From Nocardioides sp. (lineage in GTDB: Bacteria; Actinomycetota; Actinomycetes; Propionibacteriales; Nocardioidaceae): 64,000 nt of DNA. Of the stretch, positions 11,659-20,992 are shown in pieces. Below the pieces are notes generated by a model. It made no database searches and was not told the DNA's origin. It saw nothing but the letters and a program-made list of their open reading frames with translations. Both the position numbers and the translations under genes were made by a program. The first letter of the stretch is position 1. Each line of letters starts with the position of its first letter. The stretch is from assembly GCF_029937575.1 (NCBI RefSeq), contig NZ_JAPYPS010000010.1, positions 1-64,000 on the forward strand, read 5' to 3'.

Positions 11659-11692
11659 TAAAATTTCTGTGCAGCGTGCATAGCCTGCACGC
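11659..11692 (+). promoter_or_regulatory. AT-rich island with palindrome, candidate regulated promoter
   Basis: A TAAAAT hexamer (11659-11664) in a locally AT-rich stretch is followed by the perfect inverted repeat GCGTGCA-TAGCC-TGCACGC (11674-11692), positioned like an operator at a transcription start. No -35 consensus is visible and no recognisable gene follows within 500 bp, so it might drive a non-coding RNA or a long leader to the peptide genes. Confidence 0.35.
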
Positions 11693-12115
11693 AGTCGGGC
11701 ACGTAGGTCACCCAGCCCGGCACCGGCGACGTCGAGTCAGCCCGATCGGTCGGCGTCTCCCCCGGGTCCGGACCCCGGAGCGCGACCGGCAAGAATCACG
11801 CTCGCGAGGCCCGAAGCGTCGGGTGCGCACATGCCCGCTTGCTCGCTGTTAGCGCAGGTCAGTAGGGATTGCCCCGACTCGCTCGACTCGCGGGCGCGCC
11901 CGCGGCACGCCCCCTCGGCCGGGCCCGCAAGAGTCGTGACCGGCGCATCCTGGCGAACGCCGTCGCCGAGCTCGGCCGGCCCTCGCAGGGACCGCGAATG
12001 CCCTCCGCAGCCCTGCACAATCCGGCCACCATCCTGCCCGCTTTCGGGCATCACCGGGCCCCACAGGTCGCAACGACCCTTCCCAGCGGTCGAGGATCCG
12101 GCACAATCATCGTGA

Positions 12116-12131
12116 GTCAAGCCTGCTTGAC
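12116..12131. promoter_or_regulatory. Palindrome overlapping a -35 box upstream of the peptide genes
   Basis: Perfect inverted repeat GTCAAG-CCTG-CTTGAC, with a consensus TTGACA at 12127-12132 overlapping its right arm. The first peptide ATG is 61 nt downstream of the box. No good -10 hexamer lies 16-18 nt beyond it, which suggests an activator-dependent promoter or a different start. A plausible binding site for the adjacent XRE-TPR regulator; this is inference. Confidence 0.5.
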
Positions 12132-12192
12132 AACAAATGACCAGCCGGAGTGCGCATCACCCTGACGCGCACCTTCACCCCAGGAGATCTCG

Positions 12193-12345
12193 ATGACCAA
12201 GTTCCGCACCGCACTGCTCGCCCTGACCGTCGCTTTCACGATCGCCGGCGGCGCCGGCGCCGCCAGCCAGGTCGACGCCGCACCTGCCGGCAAGACGATC
12301 GTCAAGCAGACCAACGTCCGCGGCGGCGACAGCTGGTGCTGCTGA
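12193..12345 (+). CDS. Small secreted peptide precursor, copy 1 (WCC terminus)
   Basis: 50-codon gene, too short for usual gene calling. Start ATG has CAGGAG (12181-12186) 6 nt upstream. The N-terminus (MTKFR, then a hydrophobic run to about residue 24) is a Sec signal peptide; VDA at 27-29 gives a plausible signal-peptidase site, leaving about 21 residues that end in GGDSWCC at the very C-terminus. No family is recognised. A second copy follows at 12419. With the convergent XRE-TPR regulator it could be a pheromone precursor; alternatives are a small metal- or thiol-active peptide or a ribosomally made bioactive peptide, though no modification enzyme lies nearby. Confidence 0.75.
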   Translation: MTKFRTALLALTVAFTIAGGAGAASQVDAAPAGKTIVKQTNVRGGDSWCC

Positions 12346-12418
12346 GCCGGCGGCTCATCACCACGACGCCACCCCACCCAGGCACACCCCACAGCACGCC
12401 ACTCTTCAGGAGATCTCG

Positions 12419-12571
12419 ATGACCACGTTCCGCACCGCACTGCTCGCCCTGACCGTCGCCTTCACGATCGCCGGCGGCGCCGGCGCCGCCAGCCAGGTCG
12501 ACGCCGCACCGTCCGGGAAGACGATCGTCAAGCAGACGAACGTCCGCGGTGGCGACAGCTGGTGCTGCTGA
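12419..12571 (+). CDS. Small secreted peptide precursor, copy 2 (WCC terminus)
   Basis: Tandem duplicate of the gene at 12193, 73 bp after its stop, with the same CAGGAGATCTCG leader. It differs at 7 of 153 nt. Only two changes alter protein (Lys3 to Thr, Ala32 to Ser). The last 18 residues, ending NVRGGDSWCC, are identical despite three silent substitutions there, a sign of selection on the mature peptide. It ends 14 nt from the stop codon of the convergent regulator. Function unknown. Confidence 0.75.
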   Translation: MTTFRTALLALTVAFTIAGGAGAASQVDAAPSGKTIVKQTNVRGGDSWCC

Positions 12572-12587
12572 GCCCCGAGCTCGGGCT
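12571..12587. terminator. Compact palindrome between convergent peptide and regulator genes
   Basis: AGCCC(C)GAG / CTCGGGCT is self-complementary with one bulged C and spans both stop codons. It could act as a bidirectional terminator for the peptide and regulator transcripts; no U-tract is present. Confidence 0.35.
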
Positions 12588-13983
12588 AGGAGGACGGGAC
12601 GGGCGCCGCGGACGGCGCCCGGCTGAGTCCCGTGGTCGCACCCGCTGATCGGTAGGCGGCTGCCGACTCGCGATACAGGCCCAGCTCGTCGAGGAACGCC
12701 CCCAGCTCGAACCAGAGCTGGCCGACGCCGTGCTCGTCCTCGACCTCGGCCAGGCGCGCTGCGCCTTCGCGGAAGTGGGCGACTGCTGCGTCACTGCGAC
12801 CCTGGGCCGCTGCCACCTGACCGCGCAGCACCAACGCCTCGACCGCCAGGAGCTCGGAGGCGTCGGCACACGTCACGGCGGCGATCTCGACCAGGGTGGC
12901 CGCCTCGGCCAGGTCGCCGATCAGGAAGTGGGCTCGAGCCAGCCCAATCTGGATGCGGGCGCGGTCGAAGGCGTTGATGTCGCTGACCTGGCCCTCGGCC
13001 TGGGCATGGATGAGCAGCGCCAGGGCCTGCTCCGGCTCCGGCGGCGAGGTGCGCAGGTGCAGCAGTCCCAGCTGGATCCGCAGACGAGCCTGGCTGCGAG
13101 CGTCCTCGGCCACTTCGAGCAGCGCCAAGGCCTTCTCGGCCAGCGGGAGGGCTGCGTCGATGCGACCCTGCCGCGACTCCATCACCGATGTGTTCCAGTA
13201 CGCGGCCGCGCGAGCAGCCGGGGAGTCGAGCTCCTCGGACTGCTGGACCGCTCGCTGGCACACCCGCACGGCGTGGCTGGTGTCGCCTCGCTCGTAGTGG
13301 GCCGCAGCGACGGTCACCGCGAGACGGATCCCGTCGGCCGTGCCCTCCAGCTGGCCGCGATCGACCAGCGCCGCGGCACGGTCCCCGATGTCGGCTGCAC
13401 GGGCGAAATCACCGGCCTCTCGGTAGCAGCGGCTGAGCGCCGTGAACGCGCTCAGAAGGCGCAGTGCGTCGGTGTCGCCAGTCACGACAGCTTCCAGGGC
13501 CTCGATGGCGGCGTCCTGGTTGTCGTTGGCCTCGAGGGCCAACGCGCGCAGCAGCCGGGCCTGACGAGCGAACTCCGGCGGCACCGCCGACGTGCGTGCC
13601 GCCTCGGCGAGCACGTCCTCGACCCCCTTGAGCGCCACGTCGGGCGACCCGGTCTTCAGCGAGAGCTCAGCGAAGTCGAGCTCCAGCGTCAGCCGGGCGA
13701 CCACGGACGCATCGTAGGTGATCAACGAGTCGTCGGGAGCGAGGAGTTCCTCGGTGGTGCAGTGCAGACGCTCGGCCAAGGCGATCAGCAAGTCGGCGCC
13801 GGGGCGACGCTGTCCCGCCTCGATCCGCGAGATGTACGCCGTCGACATGTCGGTGCCGGCGGCGTCCCCCTGCGTGAGCCCCGCACGTTGACGAGCGTGC
13901 CGGATCCGTCGGCCCAGAAGCGCCGGATCGATCGCCTTGACGTCGACGCGGAGGTCGGCGAGAGCCGTTGAGGTAGGGGTCAC
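12586..13983 (-). CDS. XRE-family regulator with TPR ligand-sensing domain
   Basis: 465-residue protein: helix-turn-helix at 23-77 (LLGRRIRHARQRAGLTQGD ... AYISRIEAGQRRP), then about eight degenerate tetratricopeptide helices from about 95 to 445, e.g. DNQDAAIEALEAV, GDFARAADIGDRA, GDTSHAVRVCQRA and GRIDAALPLAEKA. This layout equals that of RRNPP peptide receptors (PlcR, NprR, Rgg-like) and of several actinobacterial regulators with unknown ligands. The GTG at 13983 has CACAAT 6 nt upstream (leaderless); an ATG at 14067 is possible. It faces the two secreted-peptide genes tail to tail, making them the obvious candidate ligands. Confidence 0.8.
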   Translation of the reverse strand: MTPTSTALADLRVDVKAIDPALLGRRIRHARQRAGLTQGDAAGTDMSTAYISRIEAGQRRPGADLLIALAERLHCTTEELLAPDDSLITYDASVVARLTLELDFAELSLKTGSPDVALKGVEDVLAEAARTSAVPPEFARQARLLRALALEANDNQDAAIEALEAVVTGDTDALRLLSAFTALSRCYREAGDFARAADIGDRAAALVDRGQLEGTADGIRLAVTVAAAHYERGDTSHAVRVCQRAVQQSEELDSPAARAAAYWNTSVMESRQGRIDAALPLAEKALALLEVAEDARSQARLRIQLGLLHLRTSPPEPEQALALLIHAQAEGQVSDINAFDRARIQIGLARAHFLIGDLAEAATLVEIAAVTCADASELLAVEALVLRGQVAAAQGRSDAAVAHFREGAARLAEVEDEHGVGQLWFELGAFLDELGLYRESAAAYRSAGATTGLSRAPSAAPVPSS

Positions 13984-13991
13984 GAGGCCAT

Positions 13992-14032
13992 TGTGCCCGA
14001 ATGTGCCTGACAGGTGTTGTTCTTGGGGCACA
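13992..14032. promoter_or_regulatory. Half-site array upstream of the XRE-TPR regulator
   Basis: TGTGCC occurs at 13992-13997 and 14002-14007 (10 bp apart, same helical face) and inverted as GGCACA at 14027-14032. CCTGACAGG, a small palindrome, lies between (14006-14014). The array covers the regulator's presumed -10 (CACAAT on the minus strand, + coordinates 13990-13995). GGCACA also occurs upstream of the peptide genes at 12100-12105. Possible autoregulatory sites. Confidence 0.35.
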
Positions 14033-14092
14033 CATTTTCCTGTGAGTGCTCCGGCGAGAGGCCTCACTGAATACTCTGGTGGGTAATTTCGA

Positions 14093-15067
14093 TCAGGTCA
14101 ACCGCCAGGTGGTCCCGACCCAGCCGGGATCGCTCTCCGCCTCGCCCTGCACGTCTCCGTCGAGCGCCGTCGCATCGCGTCCACCAGCCAGCGAGCGTTC
14201 GATCGCCTCGTCGATGCCCAGGTAGGTGCGTCCCGGAAGCAGCTCTCGGCGCACGTCCCTCTCGGCGCAGACCATGTCGTGCGAGAGGCTCTTGACCAGG
14301 GCCTTGACGGTCGAGCGGGGAACGCCGGTCAGCGCGGCCACGGCCTCGCCCACGAGCACGGTCGGAGCGAACAGCACCGGCACGTGAGGGCGACTCACGC
14401 CCGCCGCCTTGGCGTACCGGGCGAGCAGCTCGGCGTAGGAGACCACCTCGTCCCCGCCCACGTCGTAGTGCCGGTTGCGGGGCTCCCCCACCAGGGCGGC
14501 TGCGATCAGGGCGACGACGTCGGAGACCGCGATGGGTTGGATCCGACGGTTCATCCACAACGGGACCGCAGAGACCGGCAGCCGGTCGCTGACGCGCCGC
14601 AGCACCTCGAAGGACAACGACCCGGCGCCGATGACCATGGAGGCACGCAGGACCGTCGCCGGCGTGGGACCAGCCAGCAGGAGCTCCTCGACCTCCAGCC
14701 GGGAACGGAGGTGATCGGAGAGCTCGCCCTCGGGCACGATGCCCGACAGGTAGACGATCCGGCCGACCCCCGCGTAGGCGCACGCCGCCACGACGTACTC
14801 GGCGGCCTCCCGGTCCCGGTTCACGAACTCTCCGGCACCCATCGAGTGCACCAGGTAGACGACCGCGTCCACGTCGCGGATGGCCAGGTGCACCGACACG
14901 GTGTCCTCGACGTCGAGGTGACGGGTGGTGACCGACTCGCCCCAGGCGTACGACGCCAGAGCGTCGGTGTCGCGGGCCGTGGCCACCACCTCGTGCCCGT
15001 GCTCGAGCAGCGCGGGGATCAGCCGCGAGCCGATGTAGCCGGTGGCCCCGGCCACCAGGACGCGCAT
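14093..15067 (-). CDS. NAD(P)-binding epimerase/NmrA-like protein
   Basis: 324-residue atypical short-chain dehydrogenase. Rossmann motif GATGYIG at 7-13; VYLVHSMG and RIVYLSGI are typical of the NAD(P)H-binding family that carries DoxX or DUF2867 domains in longer relatives. The classical YxxxK catalytic pair is not evident, so a sensor or isomerase role is as likely as oxidoreductase. It is upstream of and co-oriented with the XRE-TPR regulator (109 bp gap from its stop to the GTG), so read-through is possible. Only a weak ribosome binding site is visible. Confidence 0.75.
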   Translation of the reverse strand: MRVLVAGATGYIGSRLIPALLEHGHEVVATARDTDALASYAWGESVTTRHLDVEDTVSVHLAIRDVDAVVYLVHSMGAGEFVNRDREAAEYVVAACAYAGVGRIVYLSGIVPEGELSDHLRSRLEVEELLLAGPTPATVLRASMVIGAGSLSFEVLRRVSDRLPVSAVPLWMNRRIQPIAVSDVVALIAAALVGEPRNRHYDVGGDEVVSYAELLARYAKAAGVSRPHVPVLFAPTVLVGEAVAALTGVPRSTVKALVKSLSHDMVCAERDVRRELLPGRTYLGIDEAIERSLAGGRDATALDGDVQGEAESDPGWVGTTWRLT

Positions 15068-15170
15068 CTAGGAGTCCCGCGCTGCAGGGAGACGATGTGC
15101 CATGCGCGTCACGCTACGCGACGGCCGAGGACCCATCGGGGGGAGAAGATCGACCCGCCATACTCACGCC

Positions 15171-15761
15171 ATGACCCGACCCCCCGCTCTTCGGCTCGGC
15201 TTCGTCACCGGTGCGACCCCGGACAAGTGGGCGCGCACCTGGCGAGAGCGCCGGTCCGAACCCCTGGAGCTGGTGCCCCTGAGCGAGACACACCAGGAGG
15301 CCGCGTTGCGGGGTGGCGAGGTCGACATGGCCCTGGTCCGCCTGCCCGTGCGGCGCGAGGCACTCCACTGCGTCACCCTGTACGACGAGGTCCCCGTCGT
15401 GGTCGCCTCGCGCGAGCACTTCGTCGCCGCGGCCGAGGGCGCAGTCACCCTCGCCGATCTCGTCGACGAGCAGCTGGTGCTGCCCCACGTCTCCGGTTGG
15501 ACGCCCACGTGCCCCCAGCAGCCGTGGCCGCCGATGTCCGCGCAGGAGGCGATCGAGACAGTGGCCGCCGGCACGGGCGTCGCGATCGTGCCGCGCTCGA
15601 TCGCCCGGCTCCACTCCCGCAAGGACGTCGTGGAGCGGGAGGTCGGCGACCTCGCCCCCACCAGCATCGGGCTGGCCTGGCTCGTCGAGCGCGACGACGA
15701 GCAGACGCAGGCCTTCGTCGGCGTCGTGCGTGGCCGGCGGGCGGGCTCGAGCCGAGGCTAG
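15171..15761 (+). CDS. LysR-type substrate-binding-domain protein without HTH
   Basis: 196-residue protein that begins directly with a periplasmic-binding-like effector domain (LRLGFVTGATPDKW, then GEVDMALVRLP and TVAAGTGVAIVPRSIARL) as in the C-terminal half of LysR regulators. No DNA-binding domain is encoded upstream. Such stand-alone domains are common in actinobacteria; the ligand and role are unknown. ATG 15171 is used; an upstream in-frame start at 15102 adds an Arg-rich segment. Convergent with guaB1. Confidence 0.8.
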   Translation: MTRPPALRLGFVTGATPDKWARTWRERRSEPLELVPLSETHQEAALRGGEVDMALVRLPVRREALHCVTLYDEVPVVVASREHFVAAAEGAVTLADLVDEQLVLPHVSGWTPTCPQQPWPPMSAQEAIETVAAGTGVAIVPRSIARLHSRKDVVEREVGDLAPTSIGLAWLVERDDEQTQAFVGVVRGRRAGSSRG

Positions 15762-15789
15762 GGGGCGGAGGCCACCGCGCCGCGAGGAC

Positions 15790-17235
<1,446 letters not shown>

Positions 17236-17277
17236 CTACGAGGTGGCGCCACGCACTCCGCACCTACAGTGGCGGCC

Positions 17278-18390
17278 ATGACGAGGACGGCAGTCGCGCG
17301 CGCGCCCGGACGGGTCAACCTGGTCGGCGAGCACACCGACTACAACGACGGTGTCTGCCTCCCCATCGCCCTGCCGCAGGACACCGTCGCCCGGGTGAGC
17401 CTGCGCGCGGGCGACCGGATCAGCATCACGAGTGCGCAGCAGGCGTCCGTCTGGACCGGGGACCTTGCCGGCTGCGGGCCCGGACGAGTGGACGGGTGGG
17501 TGGCCTACGTCGCCGGGGTGCTGTGGGCCCTGGACCAGGAGGGGTACGACGTACCGCCGGGCCTGGACGTGCACGTGACGGGCACTGTCCCGCTCGGTGC
17601 CGGACTCTCCAGCTCCGCGTCGCTCGAGGTGGCCGTCGCCGTCGGGGTGCTCGCCCTGACCGGACGGCGGCTCGACGAGAGCGAGCGGCGTCGTCTCGTG
17701 CAGGTGTGTCGGCGAGCCGAGACCGAGGTGGCCGGAGCCCCCACGGGAGGGCTCGACCAGTCGGCTGCGCTGCTGACCGAGCCCGGTTGCGCGCTGCTGC
17801 TCGACTTCCAGGACGGCTCCACCGCGACGGTGCCTCTCGGATGGACCGCGGCCGGGCTGGAGCTGGTCGTCATCGACACGGGCGTCTCGCACGCCTTGAC
17901 CGCCGGGGACTACGGGGCCCGGCGACGCGAGTGCGAGGACGCCGCCCTCGCGCTGGGGCTACCGAGCCTGCGCGACGCCGACGAGGACGCCGTGCGCCGA
18001 CTCGCCGACGCCACGCTGCGGCGTCGTGCGGCACACGTGGTGTCCGAGAACGCACGGGTCCTCAGCGTCGTCGCGGCCCTCGATCGGGGGTCCTGGACCG
18101 ACGTCGGGGAACTCTTCACCGCCTCGCACGCGTCGCTGCGCGACGCCTTCGAGGTCTCGTGCCCCGAGCTCGACCTGGCGGTGGACACGGCCCTGGCTGC
18201 CGGTGCCCTGGGCGCTCGGATGACCGGGGGCGGTTTCGGGGGCTCGGCGATCGCCTTGCTCCCCGCCGACCGCGTCGACGCCGTACGGCGTGCCGTGGAC
18301 ACGGCGTACGCCGACGCCGGGTTCCGCGCGCCGCGGCACCTCGACGCACCCGCGTCGGCTGCGGCGCGGGTGGTCGAGGTCAGCGGCTGA
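17278..18390 (+). CDS. galK: Galactokinase
   Basis: GHMP kinase, 370 residues, phosphorylating galactose at C1 in the Leloir pathway. It carries the galactokinase signature GRVNLVGEHTDYNDG (11-25), the ATP-binding PLGAGLSSSASLEV, and the C-terminal GARMTGGGFGGSA loop. TACAGT is 7 nt before the ATG. No galT or galE is adjacent, so the rest of the pathway must be elsewhere; a related sugar kinase specificity cannot be excluded. It ends 6 bp from the convergent acyl-CoA dehydrogenase gene. Confidence 0.9.
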   Translation: MTRTAVARAPGRVNLVGEHTDYNDGVCLPIALPQDTVARVSLRAGDRISITSAQQASVWTGDLAGCGPGRVDGWVAYVAGVLWALDQEGYDVPPGLDVHVTGTVPLGAGLSSSASLEVAVAVGVLALTGRRLDESERRRLVQVCRRAETEVAGAPTGGLDQSAALLTEPGCALLLDFQDGSTATVPLGWTAAGLELVVIDTGVSHALTAGDYGARRRECEDAALALGLPSLRDADEDAVRRLADATLRRRAAHVVSENARVLSVVAALDRGSWTDVGELFTASHASLRDAFEVSCPELDLAVDTALAAGALGARMTGGGFGGSAIALLPADRVDAVRRAVDTAYADAGFRAPRHLDAPASAAARVVEVSG

Positions 18391-18396
18391 GGAGTC

Positions 18397-19620
18397 CTAC
18401 TTCAGCTCGGCGCTGCTGAGCCCCAGGACGCGACGAGCCACGATCAGCTGCTGGATCTGCTGGGTGCCCTCGAAGATGTCGAGGATCTTGGAGTCGCGCG
18501 ACCACTTCTCGAGCAGCTCGGCCTCGCTGTAGCCGACGGAACCGGCCAGCTCGACGCAGCTCAGCGTGATGTCGGAGCCCACGCGGCCGGCCTTCGCCTT
18601 GGCCATGGAGGCCTCCAGCGAGTTGGGCTCGCGGTTGTCGGCCATCCACGCCGCCTGCAGGGTGAGCAGGTAGGCGCCCTCCCAGTCGGCCTCCATCTGG
18701 AGGAACTTCGCAGCGGCCGCGGACTGCACGACCGCGGGGCGGTCGTAGTCGACCTCCACCCCGGCCTTCGCCAGCAGCTCGCGGGTCAGGTCGAGCGACG
18801 CGCGGGCGCAGCCGACGGCCATCGAGGCCACCAGCGGGCGGGTGTTGTCGAAGGTCGCCATTGCTCCGGCGAAGCCCTGCCCACTGCCACCCGGGTCGAT
18901 CTCGGGCGAGCCCAGCAGGTTGTCCTTCGGCACCCGGCAGTCCTCGAAGATGATGGTGGCGGTGTCGGAGGCCCGGATGCCGAGCTTGTGCTCCAACCGG
19001 TCCACGCGCATCCCGGGGGTGCCCTTGGCGACGACGAAGGACTTGATCGCGGCTCGTCCCAGGTCTCGGTCCAGGGTCGCCCAGACGACGATGTGGTCGG
19101 CCCGGTCGCCCGAGGTCACGTAGATCTTCTCGCCGTTGATGACGTACTCGTCGCCGTCGAGCACGGCGGTGGTCGTGATGTTGGCCGAGTCGGAGCCGGT
19201 GCTCGGCTCGGTGATCGCCATCCCGGCCCAGACGCCGTCCAGCCGGGCGAGCTGCTCGTCGTTGGCCACCGACGCGATGGCGGAGTTGCCGAGTCCCTGA
19301 CGAGGCATCGACAGCAGCAGACCGACGTCGCCCCAGCACATCTCGGCGATCGACATGACCGACGCCAGGTTGGCGCCGTTCTTGACCGTCGTGTCGGCGT
19401 CCTTCTCGTCGCGGCGCACGCCGGCGGCACCGGCGCCCTCGCTCGCGCCGGAGTCGGCGAGACCGTCGATCATCGCCGCGAGCATGTCGAGCTCCTTGGG
19501 GTACTCGTGCTCGGCGCGGTCGTACTTGCGCGAGATGGGGCGCAGCATGTTCATCGCGACCTGGTGGGCCTGACCCACGAGTGGGCGGAACTTCTTGGGG
19601 TCATCGAGAGAGATGGCCAT
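18397..19620 (-). CDS. Acyl-CoA dehydrogenase (second gene of pair)
   Basis: 407-residue FAD flavoenzyme of fatty-acid/acyl-CoA oxidation. It shows AITEPSTGSDSANI (FAD/substrate loop), VINGEKIYVTSGDRAD, and the C-terminal ILDIFEGTQQIQQLIVARR with the catalytic-base Glu position. Its ATG overlaps the stop of the upstream dehydrogenase (TGATG), so the two are translationally coupled and may form a heteromeric enzyme, as paired FadE proteins do in mycobacteria (family knowledge). Chain-length specificity unknown. Confidence 0.92.
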   Translation of the reverse strand: MAISLDDPKKFRPLVGQAHQVAMNMLRPISRKYDRAEHEYPKELDMLAAMIDGLADSGASEGAGAAGVRRDEKDADTTVKNGANLASVMSIAEMCWGDVGLLLSMPRQGLGNSAIASVANDEQLARLDGVWAGMAITEPSTGSDSANITTTAVLDGDEYVINGEKIYVTSGDRADHIVVWATLDRDLGRAAIKSFVVAKGTPGMRVDRLEHKLGIRASDTATIIFEDCRVPKDNLLGSPEIDPGGSGQGFAGAMATFDNTRPLVASMAVGCARASLDLTRELLAKAGVEVDYDRPAVVQSAAAAKFLQMEADWEGAYLLTLQAAWMADNREPNSLEASMAKAKAGRVGSDITLSCVELAGSVGYSEAELLEKWSRDSKILDIFEGTQQIQQLIVARRVLGLSSAELK

Positions 19621-20984
19621 CAGACGAGCACCGAACCTTCCATGATGCCGATGGCCCGCAGGTCGCGGTACCAGCGTTCGACGGGATGTTCCTTGACGAA
19701 GCCGTGTCCGCCGAGCAGCTGCACGCCGTCGAGGCCGATCTGCATGCCCTTGTCGGTGCACAGCTTGCGGGCCAGGGCCACCTCACGGGTGAAGTCCTTG
19801 CCGGCGGCCGCGCGGGAGGCCGCCTTGTAGGTGACCAGGCGCATCGCCTGCAGCTCGATGGCGATGTTGGCGACCATGAACGCGACCGACTGACGGTGGG
19901 CGATCGGCTCGCCGAACGCCTGGCGTTCCTTGACGTACGGCGTCACGTAGTCCAGGACGGCCTGCGCCGTCCCGACGGCCAGTGCGCACCAGGCCAGGCG
20001 CGAGAGCCGCACGCACTCGCGGTACGTCGTCCCGCCGTCGTCGCCGAGCACCGCGTCCGAGCCGACCGTCACGTCGCTGAGGGAGAGACGAGTCAACGAG
20101 GCCGCACGGACCCCCATTGCCGGGTCACCCTCCACGGCGAGTCCCTCGGCGCCGGACTCCACCAGGAAGAGCGTCGGGGCACCGTCCAGCAGTGCGCCGA
20201 CGATGAACAGCTCGGCCTCGGCGCCCCGAGGCACCAGCGACTTCACGCCGTTGAGGGTGAAGCCGTCGCCGGACCGCACCGCGGTGGTGGCGGGGGCGAG
20301 GACGTCGAAGAGGACGGTCGGCTCGGTTAGGGCGAGCGCGGCTGCCGGTGCGTCGTCGCCGGTGAACGACGGGAGGTAGGTCTGCTGCTGGGCGTCGGTG
20401 CCCCACAGCCCGAGGGCCGTGGCGACGGCGCCCGACGACAGGCTGGCGACGGCCAGGCCCATGTCCCCCTTCGCGAGCGCCTCCGCCACGAGGGTCCCGG
20501 CCATCGCCGAGCGCTCCTCGGAGATGCCGCCGAGCGCCTCGGGCACACCGAGGATCGGCAACCCGATCTCCAGTCCGGCCTTCAGGACGGACTCGGGCGC
20601 TGCACAGGCCTCGTCGGCCTCGGCGGCCGCGGGCCGCACGACCTCCGCGGCGTACTCCGCGACGACGTCGACGAGCATCTGCTCGTCCTCGGTCGGAGTC
20701 AGGTCGAACACACCTGTCCGCGGAGCAGGCTCGACACGCACGCCGGGACGACCGACCTTGCCCGCCCTGGCGAACGTGCGCCCGGCGGTGGTCAGCGTCT
20801 TGAAGCCGCTGCTGGTGATGCTGAAGACCGCCTGCTCGGTCGGCTTGCGCAGGCCGACGCGGTCGATGAGGTCGCTCTGGGCGAGCCGGTTCAGGCCGGC
20901 CACGAGGTAGCCGATCGGATCTCGCGACTCGGTGGTCGCAATGCCGTGCCGGCCGCCGGGGCGGAGGCTGTTGAGGAGGGACAT
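19620..20984 (-). CDS. Acyl-CoA dehydrogenase (first gene of pair, N-terminal extension)
   Basis: 454-residue dehydrogenase with an 85-residue N-terminal extension before the first helical domain (FDLTPTEDEQML). The protein stops right after the active-site-like GIMEGSVLV, so the usual final helix is missing, compatible with a partner-dependent subunit. LTEPTVLFD replaces the usual glycine-rich TEP.aGSD loop. ATG 20984 has TACATT 6 nt upstream, and that -10 is part of the palindromic operator at 20993-21009, arguing for repressor control of the pair. Confidence 0.9.
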   Translation of the reverse strand: MSLLNSLRPGGRHGIATTESRDPIGYLVAGLNRLAQSDLIDRVGLRKPTEQAVFSITSSGFKTLTTAGRTFARAGKVGRPGVRVEPAPRTGVFDLTPTEDEQMLVDVVAEYAAEVVRPAAAEADEACAAPESVLKAGLEIGLPILGVPEALGGISEERSAMAGTLVAEALAKGDMGLAVASLSSGAVATALGLWGTDAQQQTYLPSFTGDDAPAAALALTEPTVLFDVLAPATTAVRSGDGFTLNGVKSLVPRGAEAELFIVGALLDGAPTLFLVESGAEGLAVEGDPAMGVRAASLTRLSLSDVTVGSDAVLGDDGGTTYRECVRLSRLAWCALAVGTAQAVLDYVTPYVKERQAFGEPIAHRQSVAFMVANIAIELQAMRLVTYKAASRAAAGKDFTREVALARKLCTDKGMQIGLDGVQLLGGHGFVKEHPVERWYRDLRAIGIMEGSVLV

Positions 20985-20992
20985 GCGCCAAA

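Larger units (their letters stand above)
11430..12192. other. 763-bp gene-poor intergenic stretch
   Basis: No open reading frame here has a recognisable product, and overlapping frames of similar length on both strands are what high-GC non-coding DNA produces. It contains a 10-bp tandem repeat (11441-11530), a long hairpin (11574-11615), an AT-rich island with a palindrome (11659-11692), and the upstream region of the secreted-peptide genes (12100-12192). It is the longest stretch without a gene in the window. Confidence 0.7.

Noticed and set aside
11454..12165. Several 60-127 codon frames in the katG-peptide intergenic stretch
   Set aside because: Overlapping frames on both strands, no consistent ribosome binding sites, no recognisable domains; those over the tandem repeat are periodic translations of it.
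12193..12571. Lanthipeptide or other modified-peptide cluster
   Set aside because: No modification enzyme, protease-transporter or immunity gene is adjacent, and the precursor has an ordinary Sec signal rather than a RiPP leader. Kept only as a minor alternative.
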